64,000 bases of DNA from Limnoperna fortunei (GCA_944474755.1 OX104122.1:2660751-2724750); one strand, 5' to 3'; positions 1 to 11,588 are shown, numbered from the stretch's first letter. Notes: generated from the letters alone by a model not told the origin. A program made the numbers and translations.

Positions 1-2150
1 CATACAACGAATCCTTAAAGAAGTTCAGGATACCTACACTGAATCATTAAGGAGGTTCATATTACATTCCTTGAATCCTTAAGGATGTTCAATATACATA
101 CAGTAAACCCTAAGGAGGTTCAGGATACATACACTGAATCAATAAGGAGGTTCCTATTACATACATTGAATCCTTAAGGAGGTTCAGGATGCATACCCTG
201 AATCCTTAAGAAGGTTCATATTACATACACTGCATCCTCAAGGAGGTTCAGGATACATACCCTGAATCCTTGAGGTTCAGGATACATACCCTGAATCCTT
301 AAGGAGGTTCAGGATACATACATTGAATCCTTAAGATGGTTCATGATACATACCCTGAATCCTTAAGGAGGTTCATATTACATACCTTGAATCCTTAAGG
401 AGGTTCAGGATACATACACTAAATCCTTAAGGAGGTTCAGGATACATACAATGATTCCTTAAGGAGGTTCAAGGTACATACACTAAATCCTTAAGGAGGT
501 TCAGGATACATACAATGATTCCTTAAGGAGGTTCAGGATACATACACTGAATCCTTAAGATGGTTCATGATACATACCCTGAATCCTTAAGGAGGTTCAG
601 GATACATATACTGAATCCTTAAGATGGTTCATGATACATACCCTGAATCCTTAATGAGGTTCAGGATACATACACTAAATCCTTAAGGAGGTTCAGGATA
701 CATACCCTGAATCCTTAAGGAGGTTCAGGATACATGCACTGAATCCTTAAGGAGGTTTAGGATACATACCCTGAATCCTTAAGGAGGTTCAGGATACATA
801 CCCTGAATCCTTAAGGAGGTTCAGGATACATACCCTGAATCCTTAAGGAGGTTCAGGATACATACACTAAATCCTTAAGGAGGTTCAGGATACATACACT
901 GAATCCTTAAGGAGGTTCAGGATACATGCACTGAATCCTTAAGGAGGTTTAGGATACATGCACTGAATCCTTAAGGAGGTTTAGGATACATACCCTGAAT
1001 CCTTAAGGAGGTTCAGGATACATACCCTGAATCCTTAAGGAGGTTCAGGATACATACCCTGAATCCTTAATGAGGTTCAGGATACATACACTAAATCCTT
1101 AAGGAGGTTCAGGATACATACACTGAATCCTTAAGGAGGTTCAGGATACATGCACTGAATCCTTAAGGAGGTTTAGGATACATACCCTGAATCCTTAAGG
1201 AGGTTCAGGATACATACCCTGAATCCTTAAGGAGGTTCAGGATACACACCCTGAATCCTTAAGGAGGTTCAGGATACATACACTGAATCCTTAAGGAGGT
1301 TCAGGATAGATATACTGAATCCTTAAAGAGATTCAGGATACAAACACTGAATCCTTAAGGAGGTTCAGGATACATACACTGAATCCTTACGGAGGCTCGG
1401 GATATATACAATGATTCCTTAAGGAGGTTCAGGTAAAATACACTGAATCCTTAAGGAGGTTCAGGATACATACACTGAATCCTTAAGGAGGTTCAGGATA
1501 CATACACTGAATCCTTAAGGAGGTTCAGGATACATACCCTGAATCCTTAATGAGGTTCAGGATACATACCCTGAATCCTTAAGGAGGTACAGGATACATA
1601 CACTGAATCCTTAAGGAGGTACAGGATACATACACTGAATCGTTAATGAGGTTCAGGATACATACACTGAATCCTTAAGGAGGTACAGGATACATACACT
1701 GAATCCTTAAGGAGGTTCAGGATACATACCCTGAATCCTTAATGAGGTTCAGGATACATACACTGAATCCTTAAGGAGGTTCATATTACATACACTGAAT
1801 CCTTAAGGAGGTTCAGGATACATACACTGAATCATTAAGGAGGTTCATATTACATATATTGAATCCTTAAGGAGGTTCAGGATACAGACACTGAATCCTT
1901 TAGAAGGTTACGGATACATACGTAATAAATCCTTAAAGAGGCTCAGGATAAATACACTGAATCCTTAAGGAGTTTCAGAATACATACACTGAATCCTTAA
2001 GGAGGTTCAGGATACACACACTGAATCCTTAAGGAGGTTCAGGATACATACACTGAATCCATAAGGAGGTTCAGGATACATACCCTGAATCCATAAGGAG
2101 GTTCAGAATACATACACTGAAGCCGTTAGGAGGTTCAGGATATATACAAG
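1..2150. repeat. 32-bp minisatellite array (about 67 copies), cut by the window edge
   Basis: Tandem copies of a 32-bp unit whose core reads GAATCCTTAAGGAGGTTCAG, followed by GATACATACACT or the variant GATACATACCCT. Most copies differ by one or two bases; copies near 1860-2150 are more diverged, as expected at an array edge. The array is already in progress at base 1, so its left border is outside the window. The frequent AAGGAGG is part of the repeat and is not a ribosome binding site. No coding function is visible. Confidence 0.97.
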
Positions 2151-2167
2151 GAATATTAAAGGTGGTT

Positions 2168-2350
2168 ATTTGTTTGTTTGTTTGAATATTGTTTAACTCC
2201 ACTTTCGGCAATTTTTCAGCTATATCATGGCGTCCAGTTTTTATTGGGGGAGGAAGCCGGAGTACCCGGAGAAAACCCCCGACCTTCGGTAGGAAAACTG
2301 GCAATCCTTGTCAATTAAGATTAAAGTTGAACGCACCCTGCCAGCAGGGA
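2168..2350 (-). mobile_element. 5'-truncated tRNA-derived SINE, antisense
   Basis: Read on the minus strand it matches the body of the full-length SINE at 62321-62579: the CTTCCTCCCCCAATAAAAAC segment, the GCTGAAAAATTGC motif and a (CAAA)n tail, seen on the + strand as TTTGTTTGTTTG at the left end. The tRNA-like head with the A and B boxes is missing, so this is a truncated, non-mobile copy. Confidence 0.8.
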
Positions 2351-2936
2351 TAAAGGTGGTTAACGATGTTCACAATTATAAGACCACCCCATCTGAGTTA
2401 TGAAAGTGGTCTTATATTGGGGGTGGTCTTTCTTGAGGGGATACAATTTATAATTTATACAGCTTTGTCTGTTGATTTGCAGCAAGAACTGTGAAGTGAT
2501 CAAGAAATCACACAGATTAAATATACTGTATTATACTTCATGCAAAAATATTGTCTTTTTATTGGACAGTAACCATGTGTTCATTTCTACTGATTCCGAT
2601 TTTAGCCCGGCCCATTATAGCAACGGGTGTTAATTCCTCGTGATTTCCTTCCAACGGGTGATATAAAAAAAATAACACCCGCTCAAACCGGAGATTGACG
2701 AACATGAAAATTATCACCAACTCCGAACAAAAATTGCCAACAAGGAAAATGATTAACTGCATCAACTGAAATTTACTTTCACGTTGTTTGTTCTTTAACA
2801 AATACATCAAAATGTGCAATAAGTATTGGAAAAACAACTAGTAGACAAACATTTTCTATTGAAAATATAATTCAGTACAGTCTCTATATGGTAGTTCAAG
2901 TTTCTTCTTTAGATTAAAGGCATTCAGTATGATAAA
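2351..2936. other. Unique AT-rich non-coding sequence
   Basis: No exon, repeat array or RNA gene can be supported here. A minus-strand ORF at 2559-2837 has low-complexity, AT-driven composition and no recognisable domain. Confidence 0.5.
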
Positions 2937-3045
2937 AATCATACTGCCTTTGAACTCAGGTGTTAGGGTAGATTATAACACGAAGAAAAAAATTTTTCTT
3001 CATGTAATAATCTACCATAACACCCTCGTCAAAGGCAGTATGATT
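2937..3045. repeat. Foldback (palindromic) MITE-like hairpin
   Basis: About 53-bp arms: AATCATACTGCCTTTGA on the left pairs with TCAAAGGCAGTATGATT on the right, and TGTTAGGGTAGATTAT pairs with ATAATCTACCATAACA. The loop is only a few bases around 2991. A second, smaller hairpin (CAGTATGAT / ATCATACTG, separated by a short A run) overlaps the left end at about 2925-2947. This is the structure of a foldback MITE. No clear target-site duplication is visible. Confidence 0.75.
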
Positions 3046-3904
3046 ATATTATTATTCAGTATAAATACAAAAATTTCAAAAGCACATTGTTAGTATCGGT
3101 TAAAATGTGTAATTACTAAATAATAATTCGTCTCCTGTGAATGTTTCCTGTGCATTATCATTGTTTTAATCACCTTTATTGTCTGCCCACGTTCCATTTT
3201 GTAGTTCATGAAGGTTCCATTTAATTTGCAAAAATCCAGGTTTTCCTGTTCCCAACTTGTTTCATTTATTATTATAATCTTTCTTGCTGAATATTTCAGT
3301 CCTATATTTTATGTAAGTAACCTGATTTCTGTCATGGTGAAATCCATTGATCTACAATACCCTATTAGCTTTCCCCTTTATTACAGCTTGAAAAGATTAA
3401 GTGTTTAACCGTTGTTGAACCGGTTCAAAACTGGTTTACGATGAAAAAAAATCCTGTTCTATTAGAGGCTTCAATAAAACAAATATACGTTGGTGTGTCA
3501 AAAATATGTGGTTGATTGTCCCATTCTCGAGAGGTAATTTTACCTTAGAAACACTTTATTCAAGCATATGAGGATTTTGGCTGGATAAAGCGGTTGGTAA
3601 CTGGGGATTGTATAAGGGGGACTACTGTATAAAGCGAAAATGTTAATTAATATTGATATTATAGTGTAATTTTTAGTCTTTCATTTATATTTTTGGAATT
3701 ATAGAGTAAACACACTTAGATCAATTGTATCACAATGTGATACCTATTCTAAGATTTTCAAACAATTATCGTATGATCTCCTGCATCCCTTACGTTGCAT
3801 TATCAATGCATTTAGCCAATGAAATTTTGTATTGCTTAAATTGTGTAAACCAAAACTAATAGTTGTCCATGAAGTTGTAAAAAATTATTAACATTTACTT
3901 TCAG
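3046..3904. other. Non-coding sequence upstream of the first visible Roco exon (probably intron)
   Basis: AT-rich and without a convincing exon. It ends in a polypyrimidine-like stretch and the acceptor TTTACTTTCAG at 3894-3904. I searched for a Roc GTPase P-loop (GxxxxGK[ST]) or DxxG motif in exon-like context and saw none. The + strand ORF at 3208-3408 does not resemble a protein family. Confidence 0.5.
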
Positions 3905-5122
3905 ACTAATGTTGACCAGCAAAGAAATACCACCAAAGACAGTTTGAAGGCATTGTTCACAAATCATGCAGGAAAAGACCACCTCTTGATTAATCAGATG
4001 TTTCTCCTCAATGCTAAAGATAAAAATGACGAAGATCTTGCTGCACTCCGTGCTACTTTGATAGATGTTGCCTTTGAGCATCCGTCCTGGGGTGAACAAA
4101 TGCCCACCAAGTTTGTTCCACTAGAACTGCAACTGGCAAAACAAGCTTCAGATGGAAAGAAGATTTTATCCATAACAGAAGTCAAAGCATTAAACACCAA
4201 GAATGAAGGAATGTCACTCCAGCCAAAAGAACTGGATACTTTTTTGAAAGTTCAGCACGCTTTGGGAAAACTTATATTTTTTGATGAAGAAAACCTGAGG
4301 GAATATGTTGTAACAGATCCTGCATATCTGATTGATGTCCTTCGCTCAATAGTAACCGAAAAGTTATTTTGGCCCGAGGATAAAGCCATAAGAGAAACAT
4401 ATGAAAACTTAAGCACGACAGGCATTATTGAGAAATCGGCCATTCTTCAACTTTGGCAACAAACTGATTTTAATCATATATTTCCGTTCAGGGAATTTAT
4501 GATAAAGATGCTAGTCCGTTTGGACATTATGTTAGAACCAAAGACACAGTCTGACAGTAGTTACTTCATAGTGCCATCTATGATTACAGACAGACCATTC
4601 AAAGACACATTCCAGAATGAAAAATGCATTTACCTGGCATATAGATTTACAGAACAGATAATACCACCTGCTTTACTGTATCGTTTTCTCGGATCATTCA
4701 TTGTACTGAGGAATTTAAACTTAGATATCATCAATAATTTACGACTGTTTACAGATAGCGCTGTTGTCACCATTGACAGTAAACATCAAGTTCAAGCCTA
4801 CGTTGTTGGAAATAGAATCATACTGGCATTAATGCACGAACAAAGCAAATCTGACATCAAACCCTCCATTGCTGCAACAGTACAGGAGTGTCTCACCAGG
4901 AGTATCGTAGGAACAACAGACTTCTACTGTGCCATTGCAAACACCGCACACCAAAAGAGCATGCAATTCCCCTTCATCGTTGAATTTGGTGTGCCCTGTA
5001 AACATGGCCTTTGTTTTGTAGAACATAATAAAATAACCATGGCAAAAATTAAAAATTGGAGGTGTAGACAACATAAAATGCAACATAAAGTGTCTCACAT
5101 GTCATTATGGTTCTCTGACAAA
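3905..5122 (+). CDS. Exon: end of Roc linker, COR domain and Cys/His-rich segment
   Basis: Acceptor ...TTACTTTCAG ends at 3904 and a strong donor GTAAGT starts at 5123. The exon is 1218 nt, phase 0 at both ends (406 codons). The open frame runs past the donor to a stop at 5222-5224, but the tail after 5122 is dropped because the consensus donor fits and restores phase with the next exon. The first 13 codons (from ACT at 3905) are in frame with no ATG, so this is an internal exon and not a start. It includes a WGEQMP motif near residue 63, typical of the Roc-to-COR junction in bivalve Roco proteins as I remember them. Confidence 0.85.
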
Positions 5123-8100
5123 GTAAGTATTGATGAATTATTACATAGTGTTAAAATTCTTTATCATCCTGTACGCTGTGGCCATAATGGAGAGTTGGCA
5201 GGCATGCAAAAAAGAGAATTGTGATGCTGCAATCAATTATTTTACTGACAATTGTCCGCCAAAAGTCCACCACCAATAGGACTGCATAGTCATCAATCAC
5301 TGATGGAAATGTGTGCGGCCATATACGTGGTATTTGTACTTTGAATGTTGTAGCTACAAAAAATATTTATTGCAGGAATGCAACCACATTTATTTACCTT
5401 TTTGTTTTCAGGTGTTTGACATCCCAGTTACATAATTGTTCATTCAACAGATTCTATTTGTTTTGCTTTAACAATCAGACTCATAGAATTCATATGTCAA
5501 TGATCAGTCTTTTTTAATCCTAATGTGGATATTTAACATGTTTATGTAAAGTGTGTCTAAACCAACACATCGATTACCAAAAAAACAACGTTTGTGCAGG
5601 GAATCACGAAATTAAGAAAATACATTAATAATATTACTGGTACCCTTAACTAACACCAGTGACAGGAAGTGGGTCATTTTAATTATAGATATAAAAGTAT
5701 CCCTAATTTATAATGATCAACATATCAAGAGCAATGCTTGCACACGTTTAGGCATTAAAATCACTTTGGGTCACCATTTGGAACGAAATTAACACAATCA
5801 ATTATTTGTACTCACATTTTAAATTATAAAGGCTTTTATTCAATACATGCTTGCTATATAAATTTTTGATCTGTTTTTTATAATTAAATTAAAAATAATA
5901 TTATGTGAACATAATTAAGCAATCTCCTTGATGAGCACGTTCTACTGGTAACTATTTATACATTTCTATATTTATATGTACATATTTGAATGATTTTCAC
6001 AATGTAGAATGATATTAATAACTGGTTAATAACACAATAATGAAATTGAACATACATGTATTTAATCGAAATCGGCACTCTACAATGCTAATGCAGTAAT
6101 GTATAACTAATACAGTAATCATGGTAATACAATTTTGCCCTGTACAAATATGTTCTGCAAACCCTTTTACACTCAATTCATGTGTTGATAATTTAGATGG
6201 TAAACTTAATCTTCAATGATTTACCATCTGGCATTGAAAACAGTCAATCAGTTTTTCATGGGTCCATGTATAAGAACTGCACCATTACCCATCAATTGAA
6301 AGATAACGTTTTCTATTATCAAGTGTATAAGATAATGTATATCATGTACATATTTTGAAAAAAAAGTTGTACCCAACTATTAGCCCTCTTGTATTTATTT
6401 AAACATATCATTGATCTGATGTTATTTCAGTTTAAAATACGAAATGTATTTCTTTAATTTAGGAGCCAACTAGAGACAAAGAATGTGCAATAGGATGTAC
6501 AGGTCAGTTTCAAATTGAATTTGGCCGTCGATTTTAAGCAAATGATCAAATATGATAAGGGGCCGGTACTATAATGCAGAATGAAGCCATGCTTTAACTG
6601 AAATAATTCCAACAGCAGAGAAAACAGTGTAAATGAATGATATCGAGGTTTGCGTCTTATTACATACGACATACATGACATAGTAATTTGTAATAATGAA
6701 AAATATAATGTATCATATCATTGGTATTTGTATATTCAAACACCTCCCACTCCAGATAAACAATCCAACATTATGTTGATCTATGCATGCATTAACATGA
6801 TTTTGTCACCAATATCGAACTATTCTGTTTTTACAATGTGTGGTTTATGGGAAGAAAACGGCAGATGTACTAATATTTATTGTATTTGGTGTACCTCAAA
6901 CCAGTGGTTATACATTTATCTTAAATGGCACAATGCTATATTGTTTGCATTTTAGGTCTTGGAAAGTTTTGGTTGGATCGTTGCCCAGAAGATAGACATC
7001 TCAGGCGATTAGGTGCTTTCTTGAATCATGACCAATCTGGAAGGTTGTTTCTTAATCTTGAACTCCAGAAAACAGAATGGGATAATTTGGATACTAAATT
7101 CAACAATAGACCAAAGGATATGCATTTTTATGCACTTTGGTACTGGAGAGAAAATGTGAAATCGCCAACGTTTGGTCTTCTGTCAGAAACATTGCAAAAG
7201 AATGAAATGGACTCTTGTTTATTGTGCAAGGTATGATTTCTACCTTTTGAATTTTATGCACCATTACATAACTTGACATTACCGGGATATTAAAAGGTAA
7301 CACAAATATTTTATTACCTTCTGAAACATGTACTCTTTTTTCTTACCTGTTACAAAATAACCATTTTCTCCCCACATATTTTTTCCATGCCAGATTAATC
7401 ACCATGTTCCTTTTATTGCTATATACATGTACCCAGGTGTTCACATAATGAACCGCTTGATTTTACATCAGTTATGGTCCTTTGTTTTGCGGAATCAATT
7501 GTCCTCTCAATATTTCTTTCTTACTTAAGGAATACTTCTGAACAGGTTACCAAGCTTTGTTGTGGATCTGATTGCCACATTGACTTATAAGAACCAAGCT
7601 GTACTGTGTATCTGATTGCCACATTTGACTTATAGGTACCAAGCTGTGTTGTGTATCTGATTGCCACAGTTGACTTATAGGTACCAAGCTGTACTGTGTA
7701 TACGATTGCCACATTTGACTTATAGGTACCAAGCTGTACTGTGTATACGATTGCCACATTTGACTTATAGGTACCAAGCTGTGTTGTGTATACGATTGCC
7801 ACATTTGACTTATAGGTACCAAGCTGTGTTGTGTATACGATTGCCACATTTGACTTATAGGTACCAAGCTGTGTTGTGTATACGATTGCCACATTTGACT
7901 TATAGGTACCAAGCTGTGTTGTGTATACGATTGCCACATTTGACTTATAGGTACCAAGATGTGTTGCGTATACGATTGCCACATTTGACTTATAGGTACC
8001 AAACTGTGTTGTGTATACAATTGCCACATTGACTTATAGGTACCAAGCTGTGTTGTGTATACGATTGCCACATTTGACTTATAGGTACCAAGCTGTGATG

Positions 8101-11100
8101 TGTATACGATTGCCACATTTGACTTATAGGTACCAAGCTGTGTTGTGTATACGATTGCCACATTTGACTTATAGGTACCAAGCTGTGTTGTGTATATGAT
8201 TGCCACATTTGACTTATAGGTACCAAGCTGTGTTGTGTATATGATTGCCACATTTGACTTATAAGAACCAAGCTGTGTTGTGTATATGATTGCCACATCT
8301 CTATTTATGCACATCATCATAGGACGTAGCATTAATTATAACATTTATTCTTTTTATTCAGGTTGTTTGTGACATAGATTTAGAAGAAGGTTCGTACACT
8401 TATATTTCCATTATATATATTACAAATGTAGTTCCAACTTAAAGCAAAATATATAAAATAACATTTTTGTCTGTTTTTTTATCAATTTCAAATTTTTTGT
8501 TTTATTCTGTCAAACATGTATGAATTAAGACAATGAAATCATAAATCAACAGTCAGTATGCCAGAATATCTTGTCACGTTAAAAGGAATTACAACTGAAA
8601 AAGTCAATATTCCATAACATATTGCATAACTGCTAAAAAGTCTGTATTCTAGCTACAAAAATATTGCTTTTTTCTGGAGGCAGCTACAGAGGTCAGCTCG
8701 ACAGAGTCGGGGGTATATAGTTGTCCTCATGTCCGTCCGTCCGTCCATCCGTTCGTCCGTCCACACTTGGTTTCCGGATGATAATTCAAAAAGTTTACAT
8801 CCAAGTTGAATGAAATTTTGGAATATTGCAGAGGTGTTTACCATTACGGATTTTCCGGAATTATTCCGAATTTGGATCTAAAAATACGCATCACGGAAAT
8901 GCATCCGGGAATTACGCATTTCAACCGGTATTACAGGCATAACAGTAGTAAATGTGTACCAGTAACAAGTTACCAGATTGTGTACCCTACATTAAGTACA
9001 GTACTGAATACTTTGTTGTGTTCTGATTTGGTAAATAGTGGTTAGATGTGTAAAATTTTTTAGCTGTAGGCTCCTGCATCAATTAAGTTTTAAAAAGTGG
9101 TAAACGTTTTCTCAGATCTTGCAAGATAAAATTTTGGTAATTTTTTAAACAATGTAGTATTTTTACATTCACTGCATTAGAAATTGCATGTAAAAGTGGG
9201 AGCGTCTCAAAATGTTCTAACTAGCGAAAAAAGGAATTGGTCACGGATATATATGGCATATATTTTTTAAATGGTAAATGAAAGTTTATTAATTTCCTAG
9301 TCCAGGTAAATGCTGATCAATGTTAGAAAGGTATGCAAATCACAGAAATGTTAGTGTTTTAGACTATAGGCAAAACATTTACTACTGTGCTACCTACAAG
9401 TAACTTTCAAATGCATTTGGTTGTGATTTTGTGACATTGTAAAGGTATTACAATATTGAATAAACATGTATTTCATTTATTTTTGATCAATTAAATGTGC
9501 ATAAGAAAGATGTTATAGTAAACGACTGGCCAGAAACTCTTTTAGTATTGTTATAAGTTCGGACATTTTATTGCAAAGTTTCAGATTACGGATAAATGTG
9601 CCAAATTACGGAAAAAAATAATTTGGATTACTGAGAGTACAGCAAAGGGGTGAACACCTCTGATATTGTTATATATCAAGTTGGTAAGAAGCCTATCGAT
9701 TTTGGGGGAAATCTGTCAAATTTCAAGGTCACAGTCCACGAAAAACGTTAGAAATTTTAACAAAAAAGTTGTTTCCGGACAATAACTCAAAAAGTTTACA
9801 TCCGATTTGAATGAAACTTTGGGATATTGTCATATATCAGGTTGGTAAGAAGCCTGTCGATTTTGGGGGAAATCTGTCAAATTTCAAGGTCACAGTCCAC
9901 GAAAAACGTTAGAAATTTTAACAAAAAAGTTGTTTCCGGACAATAACTCAAAAAGTTTACATCCGATTTGAATGAAACTTTGGGATATTGTCATATATCA
10001 GGTTGGTAAGAAGCCTATTAATTTTTGGGGAAATCCGTCAAATTTCAAGGTCACAGTCTACGAAAAACGTTAGAAATTTTAACAAAAAAGTCGTTTCCGG
10101 ACAATAACTCAAAAAGTTTACATCCGATTTGAATGAAACTTTGGGATATTGTCATATATCAGGTTGGTAAGAAGCCTATCGATTTTGGGGGAAATCCGTC
10201 AAATTTCTAGGTCACAGTCCACGAAAAACTTTAAAAATGTTCACAAAAAAGTTGTTTCTGGACAATAACTCAAAAAGTTTGCATCCGATTTGAATGAAAC
10301 TTTAGGATATTGTTATATATCAGGTTGGTAAGAAGCCTTTTTGATTTTGGGGGAAATCTGTCAAATTTCAAGGTCACAGTTCACGAAAAACGTTAGAAAT
10401 TTTTACAAAATAGTTGTTTCCGGACAATAACTCAAAAAGTTTGCATCCGATTTTAATGAAACTGTAAAATATTGTTATATATTTTGTTGGTAAGAAGCCT
10501 ATTGATTTTGGTGGAAATCCATCAAATTTCAAGGTCACAGTCCACGAAAAACGTTAGAAATTTTCACAAAAGCGGGGGTATCAGTGATCGCTAGATCAAC
10601 TTTATCTAGTTATCACTTAATTCCTAATCATATTCATTGTTGATCAAATTGAAAGTGTATAATTTCAGAATCCATTTCGTAAAAAATACATTCCTTACTT
10701 TTTTAGTTATATTCATAGCACTATCCGGAATACAATTTCTAACTGGTATGATTTAGAAATTAAACTATTCTGCAAATTCAATTTGTCAACAATGCCACGA
10801 TTACGAATATTTAGGCATTGTAGAAAATACAGCTGAATGGAGAGAAAGAAATACGTTATGAAATCAAGAAAGCACTTTATAAGTGCAAAAGATGTATACA
10901 TCACAATGTGTTTGCTCCATTGCAAGTAATGTGACCTCTTTGTAACTCCGCCCAGATAAAAAAATTCAAAGAAGCTACAATATTGTAGCTATCAGTTATC
11001 CGGTCATATACACTATATACACTGTAATTACTATTGACCAGTCTATTGTCTATTTAGTATATCTTCTGGACAATGTGATCACTATCTCAAATTTCACCAA

Positions 11101-11588
11101 TTAGAAACTTCAAGGTCTTTTTAAAAGACAAGATAGCAGAAGCTAGGTCATTAATTTTACTTATAGATACATTGATGGTGCCCCCCCCCCCCCCCCCCCC
11201 CAAGGAAATTGGGAGTTGTGAATCATGTGAATTGAAAGCTAACAAATAATAAATTAATGTTGCAATAATCTGTATTTCAGATTTCTCGGACGACATGATG
11301 GCTTGGATACCAAATTATTCCACACTGGAAGAGTTGTCTCATCATGTCGGGTGCGAAACATTTCAACTTGGTATTGAATTAGGACTCACAGTAACTGAGC
11401 TTGAGAACATTGAACGATATCATAAGGATCTAATGGAACAAACTCGAGAAGTTCTCAAGAAATGGAAAGAAAGCCTAAATTCTGAGGAACATGAACGCCC
11501 AGTTATAAAACTTGCAAAATCACTTAAACGTGTGGGAAGATATAATCTTGTAGGATATTTAAATGACTATTTTGAGAATGAAGATTAA
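3905..11588 (+). CDS. Roco-family COR protein with two death-fold domains (5'-partial, 5 exons)
   Basis: Join 3905-5122, 6463-6502, 6956-7230, 8362-8389, 11281-11588: 1869 nt, 622 codons plus stop. Every junction keeps phase (0, 1, 0, 1) and has GT/AG ends. Residues about 70-260 look like the COR half of a Roc-COR tandem (HALGKLIFFDEENLREYV, then DPAYLIDVL). A Cys/His-rich stretch follows at about 364-402. Residues about 420-511 form a death-like domain, and about 525-618 a second death domain. In Roco proteins the Roc GTPase binds GTP and COR dimerises; death domains recruit partner death domains in innate immune or apoptotic signalling. The inferred role is therefore a cytosolic GTP-regulated signalling scaffold. 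The Roc domain and start codon are missing, so the gene continues upstream. Introns 3 and 4 carry satellite arrays. The family call is from recognised sequence pattern, not from a search. Confidence 0.85.
5123..6462. other. Intron 1 of the Roco/death gene
   Basis: 1340 bp, GTAAGT donor and TTCTTTAATTTAG acceptor. AT-rich, with no repeat array and no other exon that would keep phase. Confidence 0.7.
6463..6502 (+). CDS. 40-bp exon linking COR and first death-like domain
   Basis: Acceptor AATTTAG ends at 6462; donor GTCAGT starts at 6503. It begins in phase 0 and ends with one base of a glycine codon (G|GT) completed by the next exon. It encodes EPTRDKECAIGCTG. Without it, the exon ending at 5122 (phase 0) cannot join 6956 (which needs phase 1), so phase demands it. 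Confidence 0.72.
6503..6955. other. Intron 2 of the Roco/death gene
   Basis: 453 bp between donor GTCAGT and acceptor TTTGCATTTTAG. No features seen inside; the ORF at 6650-6955 is a chance reading. Confidence 0.65.
6956..7230 (+). CDS. Exon: first death-like domain
   Basis: 275 nt, acceptor ...CATTTTAG at 6955, donor GTATGA at 7231. It encodes a helical death-fold pattern: LGKFWLDRC, HLRRLGAFL, RLFLNLELQKTEWDNL, DMHFYALWYWREN, LSETLQKNEMDS. The spacing of hydrophobic and tryptophan residues (EWDNL; ALWYWRE) matches the middle helices of death domains. It ends in phase 0 at a lysine codon. The continuation to 7236 is intronic. Confidence 0.82.
7231..8361. other. Intron 3 of the Roco/death gene (hosts the 45-bp satellite)
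   Basis: 1131 bp, of which about two thirds is the 45-bp tandem array at 7545-8299. Acceptor TTCTTTTTATTCAG at 8348-8361 is strong. Confidence 0.7.
7545..8299. repeat. 45-bp minisatellite array (about 17 copies), intronic
   Basis: The unit contains GATTGCCACATTTGACTTAT, then AGGTACCAAGCTGTGTTGTG and TATAC. The period is 45 bp (for example GATTGCC at 7704 and 7749). Because 45 is divisible by three, ORFs run through it on both strands (up to 261 codons on the minus strand). These are repeat artefacts: several frames are open at once and the array lies inside a phase-supported intron. Confidence 0.96.
8362..8389 (+). CDS. 28-bp microexon (acidic linker)
   Basis: Strong acceptor TTTTTATTCAG ends at 8361. 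The exon encodes VVCDIDLEE plus one base, and that G joins AT of the next exon to give Asp. The donor GTTCGT at 8390 is weak, which is the main doubt. The phase match on both sides (0 in, 1 out) and the plausible acidic join to DFSDD support it. Confidence 0.65.
8665..10620. mobile_element. Dispersed molluscan repeat with (TCCG)n head and 161-bp internal tandem array
   Basis: It begins with a TCAGCTCGACAGAGTCGGGG block and a (GTCC)n run at 8728-8762. It then carries repeated units with TTTCCGGACAATAACTC, AAAAAGTTTACATCC, GGTTGGTAAGAAGCC and TTTCAAGGTCACAGTCCACG. Unit starts at 9768, 9929, 10090, 10251 and 10413 give a period of 161-162 bp. The first unit (from 8762) is split by the MITE at 8829-9662. 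It resembles the TCCG-headed dispersed repeats common in bivalve introns; I cannot assign a named family. Confidence 0.75.
8829..9662. mobile_element. Non-autonomous hAT-like DNA element (MITE), nested
   Basis: Terminal inverted repeats CAGAGGTGTTTACC and, at the other end, GGTGAACACCTCTG (13 of 14 pair). The flanks repeat ATATTG (8823-8828 and 9663-9668), a 6-bp visible duplication. Removing 834 bp plus one ATATTG restores the sequence of the neighbouring 161-bp units. CAGRGG-type ends suggest hAT, which normally makes 8-bp duplications, so the class is tentative. No transposase ORF; the small ORF at 8806-9045 crosses the insertion border and is spurious. Confidence 0.8.
11181..11201. repeat. 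21-base poly-C tract
   Basis: Uninterrupted C run in intron 4, 79 bp before the acceptor of the last exon. On the other strand it is a G run. Its length is likely to vary and to be error-prone in sequencing. Confidence 0.95.
11281..11588 (+). CDS. Terminal exon: second death domain and stop
   Basis: Acceptor TGTATTTCAG ends at 11280; the first two bases complete an Asp codon from the microexon. It encodes a canonical death domain: LEELSHHVGCETFQLGIELG (helices 1-2), TELENIERYHKDLMEQ, REVLKKWKESL (the typical L-x-x-W helix), then PVIKLAKSLKRVGRYNLVGY and an acidic end. Stop TAA at 11586-11588. The ATG pair at 11295 is internal, not a start. Confidence 0.88.

Larger units (their letters stand above)
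8390..11280. other. Intron 4 of the Roco/death gene (repeat-rich)
   Basis: 2891 bp holding a dispersed element with a 161-bp tandem repeat, a nested hAT-like MITE, and a 21-C homopolymer. The acceptor is AATCTGTATTTCAG at 11267-11280. Confidence 0.65.

Noticed and set aside
1..2150. CRISPR array
   Set aside because: The repeats are contiguous with no unique spacers, there are no cas genes, and the DNA is animal.
3208..3408. Possible upstream exon of the Roco gene
   Set aside because: The translated sequence is hydrophobic and AT-driven, with no Roc motifs and no matching splice sites.
5123..5224. Extending the COR exon to the stop at 5224
   Set aside because: A consensus GTAAGT donor at 5123 and the phase-matched downstream exons are a better explanation.
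7521..8332. Overlapping ORFs of 100-260 codons in the 45-bp array
   Set aside because: Several frames on both strands are open at once because 45 is divisible by three, and the array lies in an intron supported by exon phases.
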